64,000 nt of DNA from positions 58,076 through 122,075 of the forward strand of contig NZ_CAMQAZ010000004.1 in assembly GCF_946998835.1 (NCBI RefSeq). Direction: 5' to 3'. This document shows, piece after piece, positions 1-7,689 of this stretch. The position numbers were made by a program, and so were the translations under genes. This DNA is from an uncultured Corynebacterium sp. (lineage in GTDB: Bacteria; Actinomycetota; Actinomycetes; Mycobacteriales; Mycobacteriaceae). The stretch's first letter is position 1; each line of letters opens with the position of its first letter. The notes under the pieces are model-generated. The model saw only the letters and a list, made by a program, of their open reading frames with translations, had not been told where the DNA came from and ran no database searches.

Positions 1-102
1 GATTCAATTGCTTCAAACTCATTCCCCGACATTCCTTCAATCCCCTAGAAAAATATTTGATATTTACAAGCACGCACTCTGCATCTGAGTAACCTGAATT
101 AC

Positions 103-783
103 ATGAATAGCTCCGCGGGTGAACGAATCTTCACACGTTCCATGTCTGCGCATGCGCCCGCTCTCGCCGCCGCTGACGCTGCCGCCAATCTTTTGAGAAA
201 TGAAATCCTCGCAGGTCAGCACTACAGCGGCGAACAGCTACGGGAAACCTACATATCCACCCGGCTCGGTCTGAGCAGGAACACCGTCCGCGAGGCATAC
301 CGCAAGCTTGAGGCGGAAGGACTCGTCATTCACATTCCCAATAGAGGGGTGTACGTAGCTGGTTTTGATCTTCCCAGAGTCAAGGAGCTCTACGCTTTTC
401 GACGGATCACGGAATGTGGGACTCTCCGCAGCTTAAGCAAGGATGAAGCTTGTCGGCTAGCGACGAACCTAACTGACACCCTGTCGAATACTGACAATGC
501 AAATATTGCCAACCGCAATAATGAATTTCATTTGACCATCGTGGCGGCCTCTCATTCACCCGAATTGGTGACAACCGCTCGGTCTATCCTGGCGCAATTG
601 CGGTTGTGCTTCATTTCATATCCCGCAAGCTTAGATATTCATCTGACCTTTGAAGAACGTCACAAAGCAATCATCGATGTGCTCAGCAAGGGCGATACAG
701 CGGGCGCAGCCAATCTCATGAGGACGTACTTGCACGACTCATACGACACCTTGTGCAGGGCGATGAGCAGTGCAGGGCGATGA
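103..783 (+). CDS. GntR-family transcriptional regulator (FadR/FCD type)
   Basis: A predicted one-component repressor or activator of 226 residues. Residues about 22-85 form a winged helix-turn-helix of the GntR type: the segment LGLSRNTVREAYRKLEAEGL is the classic recognition-helix region, followed by the wing NRGVYVAGF. The C-terminal 130 residues are all-helical, as in the FCD effector domain, so the ligand would be a small acid or sugar-derived metabolite; which one cannot be read. The ATG at 103 has no clear Shine-Dalgarno; an in-frame ATG at 142 also keeps the whole DNA-binding domain. The final codons and the stop lie inside a 17-bp tandem repeat, so the C-terminus (SSAGR) probably arose by duplication. 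The same-strand oxidoreductase 84 bp downstream may or may not be its target. Confidence 0.85.
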   Translation: MNSSAGERIFTRSMSAHAPALAAADAAANLLRNEILAGQHYSGEQLRETYISTRLGLSRNTVREAYRKLEAEGLVIHIPNRGVYVAGFDLPRVKELYAFRRITECGTLRSLSKDEACRLATNLTDTLSNTDNANIANRNNEFHLTIVAASHSPELVTTARSILAQLRLCFISYPASLDIHLTFEERHKAIIDVLSKGDTAGAANLMRTYLHDSYDTLCRAMSSAGR

Positions 784-804
784 GCAGTGCAGGGCGATGA
801 GCGC
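754..804. repeat. 17-bp tandem repeat spanning a stop codon
   Basis: The unit TGCAGGGCGATGAGCAG occurs at 754-770 and 771-787; a third copy at 788-804 matches its first 15 bases. Because 17 is not a multiple of three, the second copy is read in another frame and supplies the TGA stop (781-783) of the GntR-type gene. It looks like slipped-strand duplication at the gene end. Confidence 0.9.
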
Positions 805-854
805 CGCAAGCGCATAACTTTTCCGACGGTGTAACAGGCGCCGTCTAACTCACC

Positions 855-860
855 TACCAT
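855..860 (+). promoter_or_regulatory. Candidate -10 box, leaderless start of oxidoreductase
   Basis: TACCAT fits the actinobacterial TAnnnT -10 consensus and ends 6 nt before the ATG at 867, so transcription would begin at the start codon. No Shine-Dalgarno is present and no good -35 is visible. Confidence 0.4.
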
Positions 861-866
861 CGTGGA

Positions 867-1832
867 ATGGCACAAAATAACTCGACGTCTTACGCAATGA
901 TTATCAATCGCTTCGGCGGCCCCGAGGAGTTCACGCAGGTCCCCCTCACTCCTGCAGAGCCCGGCCCCGGCGAAATCCTGGTCAAGACCTCAGCTATCGG
1001 TGCGAACCCGCTGGATTACAAAATGCGCGATGGTTCTTCCGGCCTGTGCGCAAAGTTCACACCGCCCGCCGTACTCGGGCGCGAAGCCGCGGGCGAAGTC
1101 ATTGCCGTCGGCGCGGGCGTGGACAACTTCGTCGCCGGCGACCGCGTCTTCGGCATGCGCGGCTTCGACGACTTCCGCGGCACGTACGCAACGCACAACG
1201 TCTTCCCCGCCGACGGTGTGGTCCGAATTCCCGATTCGCTTGACGACGTCACCGCTGCGGGCCTCGCCCTGGTGGGAATCACGGCGACCGTGGCTGTTGA
1301 CCAGCTGGCGAAGGTGAAAAGCGGAGATACCGTACTCATTCATGGTGCCGGTGGTGGTGTTGGCCAGCTGATGACGCAGCTGGCGGTTGCCCGTGGCGCA
1401 ACTGTGTTGGCCAGTGCGTCGTCACGCCATCATGAAAAACTGGTGGGCTTTGGTGCACAACACATTGATTACACAGCGGAAGATGTGTTCGAGGCTGTGC
1501 GCCAGCAGTTCCCTGAGGGCGTAGAGGTTGTGCTCGATGGTGTGTACTTCGACACTTTCCTGCCATCGCTGGATGTGTTGGCACCGGGCGGTCGGATTGT
1601 AGCGCTACCTTCGCTGGCCGATCTGACACCGGCGAAGGACCGCGGCATCGAGGCACATATTCCGGCGATTTCGAATGACACTGCGATTTATGCAGAGCTG
1701 GCCGACCGAGTGGTTGCCGGGGAGATTTCGCTTCCCATCGGTTTGACGAAGGATCTCACCGAGGTCGCTGAGGTGCACCGCGTGCTGGAAGATGGTCACG
1801 CCGACGGCAAGATTGTGATGACCGTCGAGTAA
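867..1832 (+). CDS. Zinc-independent MDR oxidoreductase (quinone reductase-like)
   Basis: A medium-chain dehydrogenase/reductase of 321 residues, the size usual for the quinone oxidoreductase branch. The N-terminal GroES-like fold carries the NPLDYKMRDG segment where this branch has no catalytic zinc ligands. The Rossmann domain starts near residue 155 with the NADPH-binding glycine motif HGAGGGVGQ. No structural zinc cysteine cluster is seen. The likely reaction is NADPH-dependent reduction of a quinone or other alpha,beta-unsaturated carbonyl in the cytosol; the substrate is unknown. It stands alone between the GntR-type gene and a convergent operon end. Confidence 0.85.
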   Translation: MAQNNSTSYAMIINRFGGPEEFTQVPLTPAEPGPGEILVKTSAIGANPLDYKMRDGSSGLCAKFTPPAVLGREAAGEVIAVGAGVDNFVAGDRVFGMRGFDDFRGTYATHNVFPADGVVRIPDSLDDVTAAGLALVGITATVAVDQLAKVKSGDTVLIHGAGGGVGQLMTQLAVARGATVLASASSRHHEKLVGFGAQHIDYTAEDVFEAVRQQFPEGVEVVLDGVYFDTFLPSLDVLAPGGRIVALPSLADLTPAKDRGIEAHIPAISNDTAIYAELADRVVAGEISLPIGLTKDLTEVAEVHRVLEDGHADGKIVMTVE

Positions 1833-1842
1833 TTAGGCAGAA

Positions 1843-2367
1843 TTATTCCAGCCCTCGGCGAGCGTTCTGATACGTCTTCGTCAACGAGCACCATAGCTCG
1901 TCGGCATCCGAAATGGCTTCCAGCAACTCCCGATTGGTCATGGTTTCGCGCTGCTGATGCAGGCGATTGCTGAGCTCGCGGGCACGAGAGAGCTCGCCGC
2001 GCAGCTCGATAAGCTCTGGCGTCGCCTCTCCGGAGGCAAATACATCCTTGTAGATGGTGCCAACACCCATTGTGGTGTTCACGTTGTCCCAAGCAGAGAG
2101 GATTGCGGTGAGCTGGTACTCCGTGTCCATGGCAATCTGCTGCAGCTCGGCGTGATTGCGCTCGGCGAGTTCGTGAGCCTCAGCGCTGCGACGCACACCA
2201 GCCCATGCCTGATATCCAATGAGAACCGCAAGTATCAGGCCTGCAACTGGCAACACAAATTGCAGAATCCACAGTGTGACCCCGAAGAGTTGAATAATCA
2301 GGCCGAAGAAGAAAAAGACGACAATGACCATCGCACAGCCGTTGTCGGAACTTGAGCCTTTACTCAT
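1843..2367 (-). CDS. Small two-TM membrane protein with helical tail (unassigned)
   Basis: No family was recognised. The 174-residue protein has two closely spaced hydrophobic segments in its first 65 residues (MVIVVFFFFGLIIQLFGV and LQFVLPVAGLILAVLIGYQAW). A charged, probably coiled-coil cytosolic tail of about 105 residues follows, rich in Glu, Arg and Gln. The ATG overlaps the stop of the upstream gene by four bases (ATGA, 2364-2367), so the two are translationally coupled. It is the last gene of the Mn/Zn-type transporter operon. A role as an accessory or assembly factor of that system is inference from position only. Confidence 0.7.
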   Translation of the reverse strand: MSKGSSSDNGCAMVIVVFFFFGLIIQLFGVTLWILQFVLPVAGLILAVLIGYQAWAGVRRSAEAHELAERNHAELQQIAMDTEYQLTAILSAWDNVNTTMGVGTIYKDVFASGEATPELIELRGELSRARELSNRLHQQRETMTNRELLEAISDADELWCSLTKTYQNARRGLE

Positions 2368-2807
2368 CGCGGCATCACCTCCGCCCCGGCATTGATAATC
2401 GCATCGGCGCCCAGGTGGCTGGCATAGCCAAGTCCGATGGCCGCTGCCAGAAGGAGCATGGCCAGCAGCGTATAGACGATTGCTTCTTTAACAGTGCTGG
2501 TGACCGCAACGCGCTGCTCTTCGTAGTCAAGCAGTGCCCGCATGTCCTTGGTCGAGGCCTTCAAGCGAACTTCGATGTCAGCCATGTGTTCCTGCTGCTC
2601 AGCGGACGAGATGGCAAGGGCGCTCAACGGCACGTCAAAGCTCTCAACGCTGGTATAGGCCTGCCGACGAGCACTCTTAACACTGTCGAACGAAATCGAC
2701 GGTGCAGGCGGCACTTTGGTTGGCCCGGTGAGATTCCGCGACACCTTATAATAGGAGCGCGCTGCGGCTCTCGTCAGTTCGTTGTTGGAGTCGCTTTGAT
2801 TGCCCAT
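2364..2807 (-). CDS. Single-TM protein overlapping the MntR-type gene (unassigned)
   Basis: No family was recognised. The protein has 147 residues with a polar N-terminal half, a helical middle region (about residues 60-105) and one strongly hydrophobic helix near the C-terminus (IVYTLLAMLLLAAAIGLGYA). That is tail-anchored topology with a short outside end. Its start lies inside the last 34 bases of the MntR-type gene and its stop overlaps the next gene's ATG, so it is co-translated with both. It appears to pair with the two-TM protein that follows; function unknown. Confidence 0.65.
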   Translation of the reverse strand: MGNQSDSNNELTRAAARSYYKVSRNLTGPTKVPPAPSISFDSVKSARRQAYTSVESFDVPLSALAISSAEQQEHMADIEVRLKASTKDMRALLDYEEQRVAVTSTVKEAIVYTLLAMLLLAAAIGLGYASHLGADAIINAGAEVMPR

Positions 2808-3466
2808 AATGCCGAGTCTGCCACATGAATTTTCTTCGGTTCGGCATCGCCCACCTCATCGAGGATGGCAAAGACCCGCATACCCGCATAAGGTGCAGCT
2901 TCTGCGCGCAAGACTGTGCCTGGGCCTACCCCGGATGTCGCCAAGTAGCGCAGCAGTTCGGGGTCGGAGTCGTTAATACGATCGACCACGACCATCTCGC
3001 CAACTTCGATATCGGTCAGGTCCGTACGCACCGCATTGGCTATAGCACCGCTTGCGCTGGGAATTGGATCGCCATGCGGATCGCGCTCGGGGAATCCCAG
3101 CATCGCATCAATGCGACCGATGAAATCCTCCGAGACCGCATGCTCAAGTTTTTCCGCTTCCTCGTGAACTTCGTCCCAGGTGTAGCCCAGGGTAGAGACC
3201 AAGAAGCTTTCAATGAGCCGGTGGCGCCGCACCATCACCAGCGCGATGTCGCGCCCACGGTCGGAAAGGCTGATGCCCCGGTACGGCTCGTGAATAACAA
3301 GACCACGTGCAGCCAGCTTCTTCACGGCTTCACTGGCGGTGGGCTTCTTCTCCCCCATCCGCTCAGCGACGTCGCCAAGAGCCACCTTTTCACCAGTGCG
3401 CTCGTGCAAATCCCAAATGACTTTGAGGTAGTCCTGAGTCTTTGCCGGTAAATCCTCCACGTGCAT
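2774..3466 (-). CDS. mntR: DtxR-family manganese-type regulator (MntR)
   Basis: A metal-dependent repressor of 230 residues. Residues 1-75 form the DtxR-type helix-turn-helix (AERMGEKKPTASEAVKKL). The dimerisation and metal domain follows, with HRLIE near residues 82-86 and the EKLEH motif at 105-109, and an SH3-like FeoA domain covers about 150-230. At the positions that decide metal choice it has Asp12, Glu105, Glu108 and His109. DtxR has Met10 and Cys102 at the first two of these; the Asp/Glu set is that of manganese-responsive MntR. It follows the transporter permease after 3 bp. In corynebacteria such a gene closes an mntABCD-mntR operon and represses it when Mn is replete; here two more small genes follow. 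Zn or Fe sensing is less likely. Confidence 0.85.
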   Translation of the reverse strand: MHVEDLPAKTQDYLKVIWDLHERTGEKVALGDVAERMGEKKPTASEAVKKLAARGLVIHEPYRGISLSDRGRDIALVMVRRHRLIESFLVSTLGYTWDEVHEEAEKLEHAVSEDFIGRIDAMLGFPERDPHGDPIPSASGAIANAVRTDLTDIEVGEMVVVDRINDSDPELLRYLATSGVGPGTVLRAEAAPYAGMRVFAILDEVGDAEPKKIHVADSALWAIKATPTTN

Positions 3467-3469
3467 TCT

Positions 3470-4288
3470 TTAGACTTTAGCGTTATTGCGTTTTGACGCA
3501 ATCTTGAGGGGGACATAGAAACAACCGGCGCACACACCAATGCAGCCGCCCACCGATAAATCCAACGCCACCGCAATAAACAATCCCACCAGGCCAATTG
3601 CGATTCCCATCAATGGGGCCAACACGAACAGCAGACGAGTATCGTTTACTACCCCAACCAGCGCAGCCGCGGGGGCCGCCAGTAGCGCAATGGACAAAAT
3701 CGTGCCCACTGCCGGAATCAGCGCCACCAACGTCAGCACAATCAGCCCGCTAATGACCAACTGCGCTTTTCTCTTCGAATGCGCGACCCCGAATGACTCC
3801 GGGTCAAAGGTGAAGTAAATCAGCTGACGCCATCGTGCCAGAAGGACCACTACTACCAGCAGCAAGAGTCCGCCCGACAGCGCAATATCGATCTTGTTCA
3901 CATTTAGCACGCTGCCGACCAGGAAACTCTCCACTTTCACCGGCAACGGAGCGAACCACTTGTTTAGGAAATAGCCCAGTGCGAATCCGAAAGTCAGGAC
4001 AATTCCCGCTGCCGACGATGTCGTGCCCACTCTTGAAAGACCGAAAAGTGCACCGATGGGAATGCACATCAGAAATGCCCCGATAAAGAGGAAGACAGAG
4101 ATCCACGAGTGGTTCAGGCCAAGCGCCGCTGCAATAACAACGCCTACGACCGCACCGGGAAAGGTCGCATGTGTAATCGCTTCCGCGAAGAACACTTGCC
4201 TGCCCAGCACTGCGAGAACCCCAACTACTCCCGCCAGGGCTCCTACCAGGATTAGTTCGATAATGGGCAGAATCAGAATGCTAGACAC
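3470..4288 (-). CDS. Cluster-9 metal ABC transporter permease (second subunit)
   Basis: A 272-residue polytopic permease of the ABC-3 family (ZnuB/MntB/SitC-SitD type) with about eight membrane helices. The EAITHATFPGAVVG segment near residues 35-48 is the typical family signature. The GTG start at 4288 overlaps the stop of the preceding permease by 8 bp (GTGTCTAG), so the two permeases are translationally coupled and probably form a heterodimeric pore. The operon also supplies the lipoprotein receptor and ATPase. Metal specificity (Mn versus Zn) is inferred from the MntR-type regulator in the operon. Confidence 0.85.
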   Translation of the reverse strand: MSSILILPIIELILVGALAGVVGVLAVLGRQVFFAEAITHATFPGAVVGVVIAAALGLNHSWISVFLFIGAFLMCIPIGALFGLSRVGTTSSAAGIVLTFGFALGYFLNKWFAPLPVKVESFLVGSVLNVNKIDIALSGGLLLLVVVVLLARWRQLIYFTFDPESFGVAHSKRKAQLVISGLIVLTLVALIPAVGTILSIALLAAPAAALVGVVNDTRLLFVLAPLMGIAIGLVGLFIAVALDLSVGGCIGVCAGCFYVPLKIASKRNNAKV

Positions 4289-5111
4289 GCTCGCCTCCCA
4301 TCACCGCGCGCAGTCCCAACGCCACGAAATACAGTCCCACCGATGTCAGTGCTACGACTGCCTGCGGCGATACCGGCCCCAAAGGCACCAGCGCCAAACC
4401 AACGATTCCGCTTAGACAGCCCACTGCAATCGCAATCGGCACCATCACATGGACTCGGCGCGTTAACAGTCTTGCCGCTGCTCCCGGCACAATCAGATAG
4501 CCGACTACAAGCAGCACGCCCACTGCGCTTGCCGACGACACCACCACCGCAGCAATCGCCGCATTAATGGTGAGGTCGATGCCCCAAACCTTGACGCCCG
4601 CGGCCTGAGCCCCGAAGCGGTCGAAGGCAACAAACACCTGCTTCCGCCAGGTCACCGCAATAAGCACCAATGCTATGGCGCAGACAATCAGAGCGCTGGT
4701 GAGACGGGAGTCGGTGACCTCCAACAGTCGCCCAAACATGAGCGCCTCCAGCTGTCCCGATTGGTCGCCCTTCTTCAGCGAGAGAATCACACCGATGGAA
4801 AAGAAGCTGGTTAGCACAACTGCGACACCGGCTTCCGACATGTGCGAACGCGATACCAAGGTCAGCGCAACAGCCACTACCACCGCAAATGCCGCTGCCA
4901 CCGGAATAATCATGTCGATGCCACCGAATACGGCACCGGCGACAATTCCAGGAAATATCGAATGCACCATGGCTTCGGCGTTGAACTCGAGGCCGCGCAG
5001 GTTCACGATTACGCCCACCAGTCCGGAGACCACACCGAGGGCAATCAGCAAAACCAGCGGCCGGAACATAAAAGGGGCAATTCCAAGCGCATTTGCAAGG
5101 TCAGTCCACAT
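4281..5111 (-). CDS. Cluster-9 metal ABC transporter permease (first subunit)
   Basis: A 276-residue ABC-3 family permease carrying the EAMVHSIFPGIVAG segment that mirrors the EAITHATFPG motif of its partner. I chose the ATG at 5111 because it overlaps the ATPase stop by 11 bp. A reading frame open further upstream (to 5162) would only add arginine-rich residues encoded inside the ATPase gene. Hydrophobic segments span nearly the whole protein, consistent with 7-8 membrane helices. Confidence 0.85.
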   Translation of the reverse strand: MWTDLANALGIAPFMFRPLVLLIALGVVSGLVGVIVNLRGLEFNAEAMVHSIFPGIVAGAVFGGIDMIIPVAAAFAVVVAVALTLVSRSHMSEAGVAVVLTSFFSIGVILSLKKGDQSGQLEALMFGRLLEVTDSRLTSALIVCAIALVLIAVTWRKQVFVAFDRFGAQAAGVKVWGIDLTINAAIAAVVVSSASAVGVLLVVGYLIVPGAAARLLTRRVHVMVPIAIAVGCLSGIVGLALVPLGPVSPQAVVALTSVGLYFVALGLRAVMGGERV

Positions 5112-5796
5112 AGGCCGGCACCAACTTCGAGGTCGCGCCAAAACTCGGCCGCTCCGCCACAATTAGTGTGTTTTCGCAGGTCTCTTCGGCAAGCACGAGA
5201 TCGTGGGTGGCAGCGATAATAGCCGTGCCATTTTCCTTCAGTTCATTGAGGAGGTTCAGCAGCACGGTCCGGTTTTCGGTGTCGAGGCCGTTGAACGGTT
5301 CGTCGAGAAGCACGAGTTGCGGGCGTGCGACGATGGCGCGCGCTAACAGAACGCGTTGTTGTTGGCCGCCGGAGAGGTTTCCGAAACGTTCGTTGGCGCG
5401 GTCGGCAAGCCCTACTTTGGCCAGCGCTTCGCGGATGCGCTCTTTGCGGTGGCCGAGCGGCTGGAAGGGGCGCAATTCGCGTAGGACTCCCATGGCGACG
5501 ACGTCGAAGGCTGTGACTGGAAAGGTGCGGTCGAGGTCTGCCGACTGCGGGACGTAGGACACAATCTTCGCGTTATTGTGCATCTCACCGGCGAGAAGAC
5601 GAGTCCCACCCAAGATTCCACGCAGCACGGTGGTTTTTCCGGAGCCATTGGCGCCGATGAGTGCGAGCCCGGTGCCCGGCGCGACACTGGCGGTGATGTG
5701 GCTGACAATGGGCACCGCAGTGTAGCCGAATGAGGCATCGCGGAGCGTGACTATGGCGTTAGCAGACACGGGGTTGCCAGGATGGCGGCGGCTCAC
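5101..5796 (-). CDS. Metal ABC transporter ATPase
   Basis: The ATP-hydrolysing subunit of the Mn/Zn-type importer. With the GTG start at 5796 it has 231 residues. Walker A is GANGSGKTT, the Q-loop region is SYVPQ, the ABC signature is LSGGQQQRVLLARA, and Walker B with catalytic Glu is LVLLDEPFNGLD. The switch His lies in AATHDL. The GTG start overlaps the receptor gene's TGA as GTGA and is preceded six bases away by AGAGGA, the best ribosome binding site in the area. Longer starts up to 5835 would lie inside the receptor gene and add only basic residues. Confidence 0.9.
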   Translation of the reverse strand: MSRRHPGNPVSANAIVTLRDASFGYTAVPIVSHITASVAPGTGLALIGANGSGKTTVLRGILGGTRLLAGEMHNNAKIVSYVPQSADLDRTFPVTAFDVVAMGVLRELRPFQPLGHRKERIREALAKVGLADRANERFGNLSGGQQQRVLLARAIVARPQLVLLDEPFNGLDTENRTVLLNLLNELKENGTAIIAATHDLVLAEETCENTLIVAERPSFGATSKLVPAYVD

Positions 5797-6923
5797 TTGA
5801 TGTCCTCTGGCAGCGGCGCGACGGTTCCGTCCCACGCAGTCACTACCTGAGTGACATTGTGGATGATTGAGCCGATGTAGGTCTCGCCAGCACTTCCGGC
5901 CGGACCAAGGGAGTCGCCGTAAAGTGCGTCCTCACCGACGACGGCCTTGACACCTGCGGCCTTGGCAATTGCCTCAATCGACTTCGAGTTGTTGGAGTTT
6001 TCCGCAAATAGCGCGGTTGCACCCGAATCCTTCACGGTCTTCGCGGCCTTTGCGATGTGCGCGGCTGTGGCGTCCTGCTGCTCGTTGAAGTCGGACAGCG
6101 CTGCGCCGATGAAGTTGATGTTGAACTCGTGGGAGAAGTATCCAAACGCATCGTGGCTGGTAAACAGCACCGGATCCTTCACACTGGCGATGGACTTACT
6201 TGCCCACTCATCCAGCTGATCCAGCTTGTCCTGGTAGGCCGCCACATGGTCGGCGATAGTGGATTTCAGCTCAGTGTCGCCGCGTTCCTCAGCGACCTGT
6301 TCCAGAGCATGACCAATGTTGGCAACCTGGATCTTGGCGTTCTTCGGCGAGGTCCATACATGCGGATCGAAGCGGAATTCCGCCTCTTCACCGGGCTCTT
6401 CTGGCGGGAACGGCCACGGGGCGACATCGACCTTTTCCGTGCCTCGGTCGATGGTGTAGTTGCCGTTCTTCGCCTTTTCCGGCGGCAGCGGCTTGGTTTT
6501 GTCCGTGTCTTTCGATGCCTTCATGGCATCGACGTCGGCTGCAGTGAGAACGCCACTGGTTACTGCCATCGTTCCGGAAAAGCCCGAGGACTCAATCGCC
6601 TGGTCCAGGAAGTGCTCCAAATCGACTCCGTTGACGAACAAGAGATCGGCGTTACCAGTCTTGGTCAGCTGCTCATGGGTCATTTCCAGCTCATGTGCTG
6701 TTGCATTCGGTGCCAGCAGACAGGTCAAATCAACTTCATCGATTTCCAGCTGTTTGACGTAATCACAAATCTGCGTAGTGGAGGCCACGACGTTGATTGG
6801 GTTCTCGCCGCTGGCTTCACTGTTGCTATCACCGCAAGCTGCGAGGCCAGCACCAGCTAGCAAGATCGAAAGGCCCGCGCACAGGGACTTGGCCGAGCTC
6901 GAAAGTTTTCCGGAAATTGTCAT
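5793..6923 (-). CDS. Metal-binding lipoprotein receptor of cluster-9 ABC importer
   Basis: The extracytoplasmic receptor of the importer and first gene of the operon. With the ATG at 6923 it has 376 residues. A lipoprotein signal peptide ends in the lipobox Leu27-Ala-Ala-Cys30. Metal-ligand histidines of the SBP-A1 family are seen in NATAHELEMT and in FDPHVWTSP, and acidic ligand candidates lie in GEDALYGDSL near the C-terminus. Between them is a low-complexity charged/proline-rich stretch (DTDKTKPLPPEKAK to PFPPEEPGEEAE) that replaces the usual His-rich loop. A longer frame open to 6974 adds residues ahead of a normal signal peptide and was not chosen. Confidence 0.88.
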   Translation of the reverse strand: MTISGKLSSSAKSLCAGLSILLAGAGLAACGDSNSEASGENPINVVASTTQICDYVKQLEIDEVDLTCLLAPNATAHELEMTHEQLTKTGNADLLFVNGVDLEHFLDQAIESSGFSGTMAVTSGVLTAADVDAMKASKDTDKTKPLPPEKAKNGNYTIDRGTEKVDVAPWPFPPEEPGEEAEFRFDPHVWTSPKNAKIQVANIGHALEQVAEERGDTELKSTIADHVAAYQDKLDQLDEWASKSIASVKDPVLFTSHDAFGYFSHEFNINFIGAALSDFNEQQDATAAHIAKAAKTVKDSGATALFAENSNNSKSIEAIAKAAGVKAVVGEDALYGDSLGPAGSAGETYIGSIIHNVTQVVTAWDGTVAPLPEDIK

Positions 6924-6993
6924 GTTGGTGTCCACTCTTCGTCGTTCATTTACCAGGTACGAGAGTAGACCCAACCACGGCTATTTTTCAACT

Positions 6994-7016
6994 CATTGAA
7001 CTTTAATGTTTCAATG
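6994..7016. promoter_or_regulatory. Candidate operator upstream of Mn/Zn importer operon
   Basis: A perfect 7-bp inverted repeat, CATTGAA-N9-TTCAATG, lies 71 bp before the receptor ATG in an AT-rich stretch. It is well placed to bind the MntR-type regulator encoded in the same operon. The exact MntR consensus of this genus was not recalled, so the match is by symmetry and position only. Confidence 0.45.
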
Positions 7017-7147
7017 GTTCGAATTTGTGGAAATTGGGAATCAACAAGCTTGGTTCGCACGCCACTGCGGCATATTTTTGACCAGCATTTTCGACCGCCA
7101 CACCACAGCGACCACCAACACTCCATAACTTCAGCCAAGATGGAGAC

Positions 7148-7492
7148 ATGGAAGCAAAGATTTATCACAACGCCCGCTGCTCAAAGTCGCGTCAGGCTCT
7201 CGCCGCATTGCGTGAGGCCGGTATCGAGCCAGAAATCATCAAGTACCTGGATACTCCCCCAACTAAAGACGAGCTGCGTTCACTGATTGAGGCCGCCGGC
7301 CTGAACGTCATCGACGCTGTGCGCACAAAGGAAGCGGAGTTCAAGGAACTGGGACTCTCCAAGGATTCCAGCGACGAAGAACTCCTGGATGCGATGGTCT
7401 CGCACCCACGCCTGATTGAGCGCCCTTTTGTCGTCACCAATAAGGGGGTAAGGATGGCGCGCCCCACCGAGGCTATTAACGACATTCTCTAG
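7148..7492 (+). CDS. ArsC-family (glutaredoxin-type) arsenate reductase-like protein
   Basis: A thioredoxin-fold protein of 114 residues, the usual length for the ArsC/YffB family. The N-terminal HNARCSKSRQAL contains the single nucleophilic Cys11 followed by Ser and Arg, as in glutaredoxin-linked arsenate reductases. The C-terminal RPFVVTNKGVRMARP matches the family's RPIV..GxxAxxGRP anion-binding segment. No arsenite exporter or ArsR gene lies nearby, so a general reductase role is as likely as arsenic resistance. Confidence 0.85.
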   Translation: MEAKIYHNARCSKSRQALAALREAGIEPEIIKYLDTPPTKDELRSLIEAAGLNVIDAVRTKEAEFKELGLSKDSSDEELLDAMVSHPRLIERPFVVTNKGVRMARPTEAINDIL

Positions 7493-7689
7493 GTAGCGAC
7501 AAGCATTAATTGCTTTTACGCCAACCTCTCTCAAAGACCTCCAAGGCCGGGAGGTTACCACCCCGTTAATAGGGACTGAAGTCGCTGTAAACTTGCCGCT
7601 GAAACGATAAAGCTCCCCGCCTGCTGCCCTAACCACCCGCACAGGTTGCATTAGAGGCAACGGCGGCCTTCAGCGAAAGGACTGTCATT
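7493..7689 (+). promoter_or_regulatory. 197-nt leader with hairpins before the GlpT-like gene
   Basis: The gap holds AAGCA-ttaat-TGCTT followed by TT (7501-7517), a possible weak terminator of the ArsC-like gene. Further on are the hairpins ACCTCC-N7-GGAGGT (7537-7555) and GTTGC-N7-GCAAC (7645-7661). The ribosome binding site GAAAGGA precedes the ATG at 7690. No riboswitch class was recognised. Confidence 0.3.

Noticed and set aside
6057..6860. 267-codon plus-strand frame
   Set aside because: Antisense to the metal-binding lipoprotein, whose lipobox and FDPHVW motif support the minus strand.
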